Source: Roseinatronobacter sp. S2 (GTDB lineage: Bacteria; Pseudomonadota; Alphaproteobacteria; Rhodobacterales; Rhodobacteraceae). From it: a stretch of DNA of 64,000 nucleotides. Where the stretch lies: NCBI RefSeq assembly GCF_029581395.1, contig NZ_CP121113.1:1856001-1920000 (forward strand), read 5' to 3'. A program made the position numbers and the translations under genes. Every line of letters starts with the position of its first letter. The first letter of the stretch is position 1. Under the pieces are notes generated by a model. It searched no databases. It saw only the letters and a list, made by a program, of their open reading frames with translations, and was not told the DNA's origin. Positions 16,596 to 24,369 of this stretch are shown in pieces.

Positions 16596-17183
16596 CTACT
16601 GAACACCAAGCCTCTTAGCCTCCAACCCCGACAGCGCTTCATCGACCTCCTGCGACATCGCTTCCAGCTTCGCGCCCCACAGGGCGCGGAAATCTGTGGT
16701 GAACGTGACCATGAGTCCCATCATCGCGCGCATGACCGCCTCGTCTTTGTCCGTATAGGGTAACGGGTGGCCGCGCAGCTTCGCCTCGTTCAGCTTGCGG
16801 GCGATTTGGTTGATCGCCGCGCCACGGGTTTGAATTTCGGCCGTCCAGCCGTTCAGCCTCGCGACCATCGCAGGGTCGGGTCCCATCAGGATCTTGTCTG
16901 CAGTTCCAATCAGGCGGCGCATGGCGGCGGGACGGTCGGTGATGCCGCGCCCGGCAAGCGCTGTCATGAAGCCGGTCAGGTCGCGGTCGCTGACGCGCAT
17001 TGTCACCGTCTTTGTTCGCGCAGGGCGCGCGGCGCGTGGCGCCTTCGCCCGGTTCAGCGTGTTGTAGATCGTCCGGGGCGTGACGCCGAAACGGCGCGCC
17101 AACTCGACGGCGGGGATGCCTTCGCCGCGCGCTTCAATGATCTGGCGGCGTTCTTCGTCGGTCAGTTTACGATGGTGGCGCAT
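16596..17183 (-). CDS. MobC-like mobilisation protein with N-terminal helix-turn-helix
   Basis: The 195-aa protein begins with a resolvase-type helix-turn-helix (LTDEERRQIIEARGEGIPAVELARRFGVTPRTIYNTL), followed by a basic linker and a MobC-type part (TVTMRVSDRDLTGFMTAL, then TRGAAINQIARKLNEAKLRG). The 'G-x2-x-NQIARxLN' element is typical of relaxosome accessory MobC proteins, which assist a relaxase at oriT. No relaxase gene is found in the island. It may act in trans with a helper plasmid, or control element replication. It lies downstream of the replication-type gene on the same strand. Confidence 0.7.
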   Translation of the reverse strand: MRHHRKLTDEERRQIIEARGEGIPAVELARRFGVTPRTIYNTLNRAKAPRAARPARTKTVTMRVSDRDLTGFMTALAGRGITDRPAAMRRLIGTADKILMGPDPAMVARLNGWTAEIQTRGAAINQIARKLNEAKLRGHPLPYTDKDEAVMRAMMGLMVTFTTDFRALWGAKLEAMSQEVDEALSGLEAKRLGVQ

Positions 17184-17309
17184 GTGAAGTTTACGTTCCT
17201 ATTTCTTGCCAACTTCCTCCAAGCCCCCCGCCTTCCAGCGTCAGCGGAGGCGGATCAGGGGCTTGGAGCCATTTCTGAGACGGCAGGGATTGGGGCTGGG
17301 CGCTGGGTT

Positions 17310-17484
17310 GCAGTGCAGAGAGCACGGTGCGGAAGACGCGATGCGCGGTGCGGAGCGCGCGGAACGCGGCGCAAAGGACGTGATGCGCGATGCACAGGAC
17401 GCAGTGCAAAGGACACGGGACGCGATGCAGAAAGCGCGATGCAGGACGCAATGGACGCGATGCCCTGTGCAAACTGCGGAGAGC
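17310..17484. repeat. Tandem heptanucleotide repeat tract (25 units)
   Basis: From 17310 to 17484 the plus strand can be cut into 25 consecutive 7-mers, every one ending in C and mostly R-rich (examples GCAGTGC, ACGGTGC, GCGGTGC, AAAGGAC, ACAGGAC). The unit GCGATGC occurs exactly five times, at 17338, 17387, 17422, 17436 and 17457. The tract ends 8 bases downstream of the stop of the replication-type gene and fills most of the 308-base gap to the MobC-like gene. Because 7 is not a multiple of 3, it is probably not protein-coding selection that keeps the period, although one plus-strand frame reads as heptads. It resembles iterons or short tandemly repeated heptamers. Confidence 0.75.
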
Positions 17485-17491
17485 GCGCCAG

Positions 17492-18352
17492 TCATGCCGC
17501 AAGCCCCGCTGCCGTCAGTTGGCTGTCGCTCACCAACTCGGCCGCAACGAGGGCTGCAACCTGCGGCGCGGTGATGTGTTTGCACATGGGGCTGCGGTCG
17601 CGAATCCAGCCGACCAGCCGGGCGAGGTGATCCGCTTGCACGGCCTCCGCCGTTTCGCGCTCGGCCTCGAACTTTTCGAGGAAAGGCTGCCAACGTCGCG
17701 ACTGGAACCAGTTGTCCGCGAAGCAGACCTTGGACCTCGTGAAGCCCTCGCTCTCGGTGGCATAGGCCTGTACGGCGCGGAGCAGGTCGTCGGGGTCAAC
17801 TCCCTCCTTCACGGCCTCTGCGATCTGGGTCAGGCACGCAGCCTTGCCGCGCTGGCGGTCCTTCGGATAGGCCGCCCAGATCTTCTCGAACCTTTCATCT
17901 TCCGCCGCCGCCTCCGCGCGCTTGCGCGTAGGGGGTTTATGGATGGTTTTAGGGTGGTTTGGGGTCCACCGTGGACCCCGTACCCCGTCCATGGTGGACC
18001 CCGTACCGGGTTCAGGCTGGACGGGGTCCACTGTGGACCCCGTCCCCTCATCGGGTTCCGCCGAGGATTCCAGCGCCATCACGCGGGCCAGAACGATGCG
18101 GTAGATAACGGTGAAACCGTTCTTGCAGGGGCGGCGCCCGGTCTCGATCAGGATGCCCTCGCGCAGGAAATCGCTGATCGTCCGCTTTACGGTGCTCTCG
18201 CCCAGCTCGGTGTGGCGCTGGATCGTTCCCTTGGAGCACCAGATGCCCGATCCGTCGTCGCTCGCCTTGTCGGCCAGGAACATGATGATCTGCTTGCGGG
18301 CGGCGCTGCCGAACCGGCGGTCGGCGCATTCGGTTGCGACGCGCCAGCTCAT
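17492..18352 (-). CDS. Replication-type winged-helix protein of the island
   Basis: The 286-aa protein has an N-terminal winged-helix segment (FGSAARKQIIMFLADKASDDGSGIWCSKGTIQRHTELGESTVKRTISDFLREGIL), the arrangement seen in phage replication O-like and plasmid initiator-like proteins. A Pro/Gly/Thr-rich linker (about residues 98-135) follows, then a helical domain containing FEKIWAAYPKDRQRGKAACLTQIAEA, a segment common in phage/plasmid replication proteins. The linker DNA carries nested palindromes. It is the last island gene before the right repeat. The initiator role is inferred from domain layout; a transcriptional regulator is the alternative. Confidence 0.65.
   Translation of the reverse strand: MSWRVATECADRRFGSAARKQIIMFLADKASDDGSGIWCSKGTIQRHTELGESTVKRTISDFLREGILIETGRRPCKNGFTVIYRIVLARVMALESSAEPDEGTGSTVDPVQPEPGTGSTMDGVRGPRWTPNHPKTIHKPPTRKRAEAAAEDERFEKIWAAYPKDRQRGKAACLTQIAEAVKEGVDPDDLLRAVQAYATESEGFTRSKVCFADNWFQSRRWQPFLEKFEAERETAEAVQADHLARLVGWIRDRSPMCKHITAPQVAALVAAELVSDSQLTAAGLAA
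17961..18043. repeat. Palindromes nested in the replication-type gene
   Basis: GGGGTCCAC-C-GTGGACCCC (17961-17979) and ACGGGGTCCAC-T-GTGGACCCCGT (18021-18043) are perfect inverted repeats with one-base centres. A third, degenerate copy (GTCCA-TGG-TGGACCCCGT, about 17988-18005) lies between them. All three share GTGGACCCCGT. They encode the low-complexity linker (GTGSTVDP, GTGSTMDG). Initiator-binding sites inside the initiator gene are known from lambda O, so these may be origin sites of the excised element (inference). Confidence 0.7.
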
Positions 18353-18507
18353 TGCAGGGCCTCAGCGGGGCTGAATCGGCCCGAAACTTGTACAGGTTTT
18401 GTACAGAAATCCCGTCTGCAGCGCCCGATTTGCCGGGAAATCAAACGGGCGTTTTTGCAGCGCCCTTCGCAAGCAACTGAGAAAACGCCATATTTTATTG
18501 GGTTTTT

Positions 18508-18584
18508 TGGCGACCCCGACAGGATTCGAACCTGTAACCTGCCCCTTAGGAGGGGGCTGCTCTATCCAGTTGAGCCACGGGGCC
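18508..18584 (-). tRNA. tRNA-Arg (anticodon CCT), CCA encoded
   Basis: The minus strand folds as a complete tRNA: acceptor GGCCCCG / CGGGGUC (one G-U), D-arm GCUC/GAGC, anticodon arm GCCCC-CUCCUAA-GGGGC with anticodon CCU at its centre, T-arm ACAGG-UUCGAAU-CCUGU, discriminator G and CCA. It reads AGG codons. The 3' 43 bases are the island's right attachment repeat, so insertion restored the gene. Confidence 0.95.
18512..18554 (-). repeat. Right attachment repeat within tRNA-Arg
   Basis: This 43-bp segment is identical to 4346-4388 and covers the anticodon 3' side, variable and T-arms of the tRNA. The 5' tRNA half beyond 18554 is chromosomal, so the crossover lies within this segment. Confidence 0.9.
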
Positions 18585-18702
18585 AGCGCGTCCTGCAATA
18601 GCGCGTCACGCGGCGCTTGTCACGAGGGTGGCTTCGCTCTTGCTCATTGTTGTCATCAGGGGCTAACATTACATCTTTACAAACTCTGACAGGATTACGG
18701 AT

Positions 18703-19740
18703 TTGCCCCCCTATCTTCCCCCGGAAAGCCATCGTCCCCTTACCTTGCGTGATGTCTCTGATGCCAGTGGTGTCAGTGAAATGACAGTCAGCCGCGTGTT
18801 GCGCAACCGGGCCGATGTGTCGCCTGCAACACGCGACAAGGTGCTGGCGGCGGCCAAGGCCCTGGGTTACGTGCCCAACAAGATTGCGGGCGCGCTGGCC
18901 AGCCAGCGGGTCAATCTGGTGGGGGTGGTCATTCCGTCGCTGGCCAATATGGTGTTTCCTGAAGTGCTGGGCGGGATTTCCGAAGCGCTGGAGGATTCGG
19001 GCCTGCAACCTGTCTTCGGGGCAACCGATTACAAGCCCGAGCGCGAGGAGAATGTCATCTATGAAATGTTGTCGTGGCGTCCGTCGGGCATGATCCTTGC
19101 GGGGCTGGAGCATTCTGACGCAGCGCGCGCCATGCTGGCCGCAGCCGGTGTGCCGATTGTCGAAATTATGGATATTGATGGCACGCCGATTGATTCCATG
19201 GTGGGCATTTCCCACAAACGTGCAGGCCGCGAAATGGCAGAGGCGATTCTGGCCGCAGGCTATCGCCGGATCGGGTTCATGGGGTCCAAGATGCCCGATG
19301 ACCACCGCGCGCGCAAACGGCTTGAGGGGTTCACCGAAGCGCTGACAGCGGCGGGCGTGTCACTGGCTGCGACCGCACATTACGCGGGCGGGTCGTCGCT
19401 GGCCAAGGGCCGCGAGATGACAGCGGCCATTCTGAAGGACAATCCGGATCTTGATTTCCTGTATTATTCCAATGATATGATCGGGGCGGGCGGGTTGCTG
19501 TATTGTCTGGATCAGGGGCTTGATGTGCCCGGCCAGATCGGGCTTGCGGGGTTCAACGGGCTGGAACTGCTGGACGGGTTGCGCCTGCGTCTGGCCACAA
19601 CCGATGCCTGCCGCCGCGAGATTGGTCGCCATGCGGCGGAAATCGTCGCGGGCAAAAGCGCGGATGGCACCATTGGCGGCAAGGTCATCGAACTTAGCCC
19701 CCGCATGGAGCCCGGCGATACGATCCGCGCCAGTCGCTAA
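18703..19740 (+). CDS. LacI family transcriptional regulator
   Basis: The 345-aa protein has an N-terminal LacI helix-turn-helix (LTLRDVSDASGVSEMTVSRVLRN) and hinge (AAKALGYVPNKIAGALASQR), followed by a periplasmic-binding-protein-like sensor domain (LVGVVIPSLANMVFPEVLGG and later FLYYSNDMIGAGGL). It resembles GntR-type gluconate repressors. The start is a TTG at 18703 with AGGA eight bases upstream; later Met codons would cut the helix-turn-helix. No sugar operon is adjacent, so its target is unknown. The 118 bases between the tRNA and this gene hold no other feature I can support. Confidence 0.88.
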   Translation: MPPYLPPESHRPLTLRDVSDASGVSEMTVSRVLRNRADVSPATRDKVLAAAKALGYVPNKIAGALASQRVNLVGVVIPSLANMVFPEVLGGISEALEDSGLQPVFGATDYKPEREENVIYEMLSWRPSGMILAGLEHSDAARAMLAAAGVPIVEIMDIDGTPIDSMVGISHKRAGREMAEAILAAGYRRIGFMGSKMPDDHRARKRLEGFTEALTAAGVSLAATAHYAGGSSLAKGREMTAAILKDNPDLDFLYYSNDMIGAGGLLYCLDQGLDVPGQIGLAGFNGLELLDGLRLRLATTDACRREIGRHAAEIVAGKSADGTIGGKVIELSPRMEPGDTIRASR

Positions 19741-19828
19741 GTCTGCATGACAGGGCGGTAGCAGGGCTTTCCCTTGTCGCGCAGGGGCGCTAAACACGGC
19801 CCAGATTACCGAAAATGGGGCCGGACAG

Positions 19829-22800
19829 ATGGCGATGAACAAGAATTTTGATGCGCAGGCCGCCGAGCGGCGGATTGCCGATATGTGGCAGGCGCAAGAT
19901 GCGTTTGCAGCGGGCGCGAACAAGCGCCGCGATGACGCCTTCAGCATCATGATTCCGCCGCCCAATGTGACGGGCAGCCTGCATATGGGCCATGCGTTCA
20001 ACAACACGCTTCAGGATATTCTGGTGCGCTGGAAACGGATGCAGGGCTTTGATACGCTGTGGCAGCCGGGGCAGGACCATGCGGGTATCGCCACGCAAAT
20101 GGTGGTGGAGCGGGAACTGGCGCTGAGCCAGAAGAAACGCACCGATTTCACGCGCGAGGAATTTCTGGCCAAGGTCTGGGACTGGAAGGCGCAATCAGGC
20201 GGCACCATTATCGGGCAGTTGCAGCGGCTGGGCTGTTCGCTGGACTGGTCGCGCAATGCGTTCACCATGTCCGGCGCACCGGGCGCGCCTGCGGGCGAGG
20301 ACGGCAATTTCCACGATGCGGTGATCAAGGTTTTCGTTGATATGTATAACAAGGGCCTGATCTATCGCGGCAAGCGGTTGGTCAACTGGGACCCGCATTT
20401 TGAAACCGCGATTTCCGATCTTGAGGTCGAGAATATCGAGACTGACGGCCATATGTGGCATTTCAAATACCCACTGGCTGGCGGTGAAACCTATGAGTAT
20501 TTGGAGCAAGATGAAGACGGGAACGTGATCTTCCGCGAGACGCGCGATTATATTTCCATTGCGACCACGCGGCCTGAAACCATGCTGGGTGACGGGGCGG
20601 TTGCGGTTCATCCATCGGATAAACGTTACGCGTCAATTGTTGGAAAACTATGTGAAATTCCGGTTGGCCCGAAAGAGCATCGCCGCTTGATCCCGATTAT
20701 CACCGATGACTATCCTGACCCCGCCTTCGGGTCCGGCGCGGTCAAGATTACGGGCGCGCATGATGCCAATGATTATGGCGTGGCCAAGCGCGGGGGCATA
20801 CCGATGTATAGGTTGATGGACACGCGCGCGCAGATGCGCGCCGATGGCGCGCCCTATGCCGAGGCGGCGGTGGTGGCGGGCGCGGTGGCGCGGGGCGAGC
20901 GCAGCTTGTCCGAGGCAGAAGCCGACGCGCTGAACCTTGTGCCAGACCATCTGCGCGGGCTGGACCGTTATGCGGCGCGTGAACGCGTGGTGGATGAAAT
21001 CACGGCCGAGGGGCTGGCGGTCGTGACCCGCGCGGATGATGCGCGACTGGGCCGCAAGCTGGGCGCGGAGGATGACCCGGCGGAGTTGGTGCCGCTGGTC
21101 GAGGCGAAGAAGATCATGCAACCCTATGGCGACCGGTCCAAGGTGGTGATTGAACCCATGCTGACCGACCAGTGGTTTGTTGACGCCGAAAAGGTTGTTG
21201 GGCCAGCGCTGGATGCGGTGCGTGATGGCCGCGTGAAAATCATGCCGGAGAGCGGCGAGAAGACCTATTACCACTGGCTGGAGAATATCGAGCCTTGGTG
21301 CATCTCGCGGCAACTCTGGTGGGGGCATCAGATTCCGGTTTGGTATGGGCCAAATTTCCCTAGCGGAAATATCAGTTACAAAGCTCCCCCCAAAGAGTTC
21401 TGTGCGTCGACTGAGGCTGAAGCGATCCACTTAGCATCTAAGTTTTATGGAGAAGGGGTCGATGTCCGCGTTTCCTCATCAGCCCCAGCCAGTTCGAATG
21501 AAATGCATGCTCGTTCTGAGTGGACGACCAAAGGTTCTGAGAAAACGGGTGGCGAGCGATTGGCAGCGGTCGAATTGTTCAGGGAGCCGGATGTTCTCGA
21601 CACATGGTTCTCCTCGGGTCTCTGGCCCATCGGGACGCTGGGCTGGCCGGAGCAGACGGATGAGTTGAAACGTTTCTTCCCGACATCGGTGCTGATCACC
21701 GGACAGGACATTCTGTTCTTCTGGGTGGCGCGCATGATGATGATGCAGCTTGCCGTGGTGGATGAGATCCCCTTCCACCATATCTATCTGCATGGGCTGG
21801 TGCGCGATGCCAAGGGCAAGAAAATGTCGAAATCCCTTGGCAATGTCGTCGATCCGCTGGAAATCATTGACGAATACGGCGCGGATGCGCTGCGGTTCAC
21901 GAATGCGTCCATGGCCAGCCTTGGCGGTGTGCTGAAGCTGGATACGCAACGCATTGCGGGTTACCGGAATTTCACGACCAAGCTGTGGAATGCCTGCCGC
22001 TTTGCCGAAATGAACGGGGTTTGGGAAAACCATACCACGCAGGCGGCCCCGCCGCAGGCACAGGCGACCGTGAACCGCTGGATCATGGGCGAAACCGCGC
22101 GCGTGCGCGAAACAGTGGATGCGGCGCTGAATGATTACCGGTTCAACGATGCGGCGAATGCGCTGTATGCCTTTGTCTGGGGCAAGGTGTGCGACTGGTA
22201 TGTGGAATTCGCCAAGCCCTTGTTTGACGGCGATCAGGCGCAGGAAACCCGCGCGACCATGGCGTGGGTGCTGGACCAGTGCATGATTCTGCTGCACCCG
22301 ATGATGCCGTTCATCACCGAAGAATTGTGGCACCTGACAGGGGCGCGCGACAAGATTTGTGCGCATGCCGACTGGCCGGAATACGGGTCGGAACTGGTGG
22401 ATGCGGGCGCCATGCGCGAAATGAACTGGGTGATTGGGCTGATTGAAACCATCCGTTCCGCGCGCCAGCAATTGCGCGTGCCAGTGGGGCTAAAGCTGAA
22501 CATGGTGCAGCTGGAATTGAATGCGGACGGGCAGGCGGCCTTGGCGCGCAATATGGCGCTGGTGTCGAAACTGGCGCGCATCGCGTCACTGGAGCAGGTG
22601 GACGCGCTGCCCAAAGGGTCCATTACCGTGGCCGTTGAAGGGGGCACATTCGGGCTGCCGCTGGAAGGGGTGATTGACATTGCCGCCGAGAAAGACCGGC
22701 TGCAAAAGACCCAGGCCAAGGCCGAAAAGGAACGCGCGGGCATAGAGGGACGCTTGAACAACGCCAAATTCGTGGCCAGCGCGCCCGAAGAGGTGGTCAG

Positions 22801-22885
22801 TGAAGCGCGCGAGAAATCCGCCCTGCTGGCCGAGGAGATTGACCGCCTTGGCCGCGCATTGGCGCAGTTGCAGGATATCGGGTGA
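19829..22885 (+). CDS. valS: Valyl-tRNA synthetase
   Basis: The 1018-aa class I synthetase attaches valine to tRNA-Val. HMGH (the HIGH motif) is at residues 52-55 after PPPNVTGSL, and KMSKS at 665-669 within [12 protein letters not shown]. The editing (CP1) domain and the C-terminal coiled coil ([25 protein letters not shown]) are present. Residues about 508-583 (DNA about 21350-21577), between WYGP and [12 protein letters not shown], are longer than I expect and visibly AT-richer than the rest of the gene. The reading frame is intact. The ATG at 19829 follows GGGGCCGGACAG. Confidence 0.95.
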   Translation: MAMNKNFDAQAAERRIADMWQAQDAFAAGANKRRDDAFSIMIPPPNVTGSLHMGHAFNNTLQDILVRWKRMQGFDTLWQPGQDHAGIATQMVVERELALSQKKRTDFTREEFLAKVWDWKAQSGGTIIGQLQRLGCSLDWSRNAFTMSGAPGAPAGEDGNFHDAVIKVFVDMYNKGLIYRGKRLVNWDPHFETAISDLEVENIETDGHMWHFKYPLAGGETYEYLEQDEDGNVIFRETRDYISIATTRPETMLGDGAVAVHPSDKRYASIVGKLCEIPVGPKEHRRLIPIITDDYPDPAFGSGAVKITGAHDANDYGVAKRGGIPMYRLMDTRAQMRADGAPYAEAAVVAGAVARGERSLSEAEADALNLVPDHLRGLDRYAARERVVDEITAEGLAVVTRADDARLGRKLGAEDDPAELVPLVEAKKIMQPYGDRSKVVIEPMLTDQWFVDAEKVVGPALDAVRDGRVKIMPESGEKTYYHWLENIEPWCISRQLWWGHQIPVWYGPNFPSGNISYKAPPKEFCASTEAEAIHLASKFYGEGVDVRVSSSAPASSNEMHARSEWTTKGSEKTGGERLAAVELFREPDVLDTWFSSGLWPIGTLGWPEQTDELKRFFPTSVLITGQDILFFWVARMMMMQLAVVDEIPFHHIYLHGLVRDAKGKKMSKSLGNVVDPLEIIDEYGADALRFTNASMASLGGVLKLDTQRIAGYRNFTTKLWNACRFAEMNGVWENHTTQAAPPQAQATVNRWIMGETARVRETVDAALNDYRFNDAANALYAFVWGKVCDWYVEFAKPLFDGDQAQETRATMAWVLDQCMILLHPMMPFITEELWHLTGARDKICAHADWPEYGSELVDAGAMREMNWVIGLIETIRSARQQLRVPVGLKLNMVQLELNADGQAALARNMALVSKLARIASLEQVDALPKGSITVAVEGGTFGLPLEGVIDIAAEKDRLQKTQAKAEKERAGIEGRLNNAKFVASAPEEVVSEAREKSALLAEEIDRLGRALAQLQDIG

Positions 22886-22909
22886 TCTGCATCAATGCCG
22901 GGGGCATGT

Positions 22910-22944
22910 CTACAGCGTTTCGGGCTTTCGCTGAAACGCTGTAG
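22910..22944. terminator. Hairpin between convergent valS and ectR
   Basis: CTACAGCGTTTC and GAAACGCTGTAG form a perfect 12-bp stem around an 11-base loop. A second inverted repeat, ATTTCAG / CTGAAAT (22952-22975), follows. They lie between the ends of convergent genes, so a two-way terminator is likely; neither has a long T run. Confidence 0.6.
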
Positions 22945-22979
22945 GGTGTTGATTTCAGGTCATTTCAACTGAAATTGCG

Positions 22980-23474
22980 TTAACCCTCTGCCTCTTCCGC
23001 TGCGACGGGTCCGCGCGCGTCCTCTGTCGGGGGGAAGGGGGTTGTGTTTTCGGCGTCAAACAGGCTGCCCAGCCGTTCAACCGCCGCAAGCAGCATGGTT
23101 TGCTCCCAGCTTTCAAGCTTGCGGAACCGCGTGGTGAAGCGTTCATGCAGCGGGTCTGGCGTCTGGTCCAGAAGGGCGCGCCCCGTATCTGTCAGGATAA
23201 CCCAGATCGCGCGGCGGTCCGAATGCCTGCGTTCACGGCGCACCAGCCCGCGCAACTCCAGCTTGTCGATCTGGGTGGAAATCGTGGCCTGACCAACGCC
23301 AAGCGCGCGCGCAATGTCGCGCGGCATTTCCTGCCCGTTTCGCGCTAAGGTATACAGCACAAGCAGTTGCGCCTGCGACAGATTGGAGGCGCGCGCCATC
23401 GCGCGGGCGTTTCCTTCAAGCGCGTGCATGATTCGGCGCAGCGCAATAAGCGTGTCAGAAGAACGATCGGTCAC
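22980..23474 (-). CDS. ectR: MarR family regulator, probable EctR
   Basis: From the GTG at 23474 (AAGG six bases upstream) the product has 164 aa. It shows the MarR winged helix: LSQAQLLVLYTLARNGQEMPRDIARALGVGQATISTQIDKLELRGLVRRERRHSDRRAIWVILTDTG. It is divergent from ectABC-ask across a 300-base AT-rich region. MarR-type EctR proteins next to ectABC repress ectoine synthesis in methylotrophs and other halotolerant bacteria, which supports the name by context. A longer frame back to 23612 exists but adds no family-like sequence. Confidence 0.82.
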   Translation of the reverse strand: MTDRSSDTLIALRRIMHALEGNARAMARASNLSQAQLLVLYTLARNGQEMPRDIARALGVGQATISTQIDKLELRGLVRRERRHSDRRAIWVILTDTGRALLDQTPDPLHERFTTRFRKLESWEQTMLLAAVERLGSLFDAENTTPFPPTEDARGPVAAEEAEG

Positions 23475-23708
23475 GTCAGCCTTGCAGGTTTGGAATGGGT
23501 AGGCACGCACATTGCCGCGCTGGCCGCGCAAGATCAAGGGCCATCTTGCGGCAGTATTTGTGGACTGCCTGCAAAGTGCTTCGCCAAACAAATAATTGCA
23601 TAAACGAAACAATTTTTTGGAATTGCGCGAGATATTCAGGAAATTATGATCTTAAGTGTCAGATTATAAACGTTTAAATCGTCAAGTTTCAGTTCATTAT
23701 CCTTACGG

Positions 23709-23736
23709 TTGAAAAATAATCTGAGGTCGTTATATA
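23709..23736 (+). promoter_or_regulatory. Candidate promoter of the ectoine operon
   Basis: TTGAAA (23709-23714) and TATATA (23731-23736) are spaced by 16 bases in the AT-rich region upstream of ectA, a sigma-70-type arrangement. Transcription would start about 25-30 bases before the ectA ATG. The neighbouring region (23590-23710) is where a MarR-type repressor would be expected to bind; I could not fix the site. Confidence 0.5.
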
Positions 23737-23771
23737 TCGTCCTCCAAAGGAAACGACCAGAAAATGAGCAC

Positions 23772-24314
23772 ATGTCGAAAGAAAACCTGAAAATCGTAAG
23801 CCCGACCGGCGATCTGTTGCACCTGCGCAAGCCATGCAAAGAAGACGGGTCAGAGGTTTGGAAACTGGTAGCGGCCTGTCCGCCACTGGATCAGAATTCG
23901 ATGTATATGAACCTGGTTCAGTGCGACCATTTTGCTGAAACCTGTGTACTTGCCGAACGCGACGGGCAGGTGCTGGGTTGGATTTCCGGCCATATTCCGC
24001 CCGACCAACCGGACACGATATTTGTCTGGCAGGTGGCTGTGCATGAAGATGCGCGCGGCCTTGGTCTGGGCAAGCGGATGCTGAAGGCAATGCTGAACCG
24101 GCCCGCTTGCGCAGAGGTGCAGGCGCTGGAGACAACGATTACCAAAAGCAATGCCGCATCCTGGGGCTTGTTTCGCAGTTTCGCGCGCGATCTGGGGGGG
24201 CGTCTGTCGGACGCGCCGCATTTCGACCGCGACAACCATCTGGATGGCCAGCATGCGACAGAGCATCTGGTCACAATCGGCCTGCCACGCAAGGCGCTGC
24301 GCATCGCAGCCTGA
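23772..24314 (+). CDS. ectA: L-2,4-diaminobutyrate acetyltransferase
   Basis: The 180-aa GNAT enzyme acetylates diaminobutyrate to N-gamma-acetyl-diaminobutyrate, the second step of ectoine synthesis. The acetyl-CoA segment is VWQVAVHEDARGLGLGKRML, and the family-typical ALETTITKSNAASWGLFRSFAR and DNHLDGQHATEHL follow. The ATG at 23772 starts MSKENLKI; the nearest AAAGGA lies about 20 bases upstream, so the ribosome site is weak. First gene of ectA-ectB-ectC-ask. Confidence 0.95.
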   Translation: MSKENLKIVSPTGDLLHLRKPCKEDGSEVWKLVAACPPLDQNSMYMNLVQCDHFAETCVLAERDGQVLGWISGHIPPDQPDTIFVWQVAVHEDARGLGLGKRMLKAMLNRPACAEVQALETTITKSNAASWGLFRSFARDLGGRLSDAPHFDRDNHLDGQHATEHLVTIGLPRKALRIAA

Positions 24315-24369
24315 TGCCCGTTTGACGGCAGGCAGAACACTTCATTGACGTATTGAGAGGCCAAAAGCC

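Larger units (their letters stand above)
4346..18554. mobile_element. Integrated genomic island in tRNA-Arg(CCT)
   Basis: The 43-bp sequence at 4346-4388 recurs identically at 18512-18554, where it forms the 3' part of an intact tRNA-Arg gene. The copy at the left end is a tRNA fragment. A tyrosine integrase gene ends 14 bases from the left repeat. The interior holds accessory genes (restriction-modification, PIN, HipBA, KAP NTPase, MobC-like, replication-type protein), and much of it is AT-richer than the flanks. This is the standard architecture of an element that integrates by site-specific recombination into a tRNA 3' end. No relaxase, conjugation or virion genes are seen, so it is mobilisable at best, or a satellite/decayed element. 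Confidence 0.9.

Noticed and set aside
17310..17484. CRISPR array
   Set aside because: The repeat period is 7 bases with no unique spacers, and no cas genes are present anywhere in the window.
17390..18601. 403-codon plus-strand frame over the replication-type gene and tRNA
   Set aside because: It runs through the tRNA and the heptamer tract, and the opposite strand encodes a recognisable winged helix.
23475..23612. N-terminal extension of the MarR regulator
   Set aside because: The extension (MFRLCNYLFGEAL...) is not family-like and lies over the probable promoter region; the GTG at 23474 has a good ribosome site.
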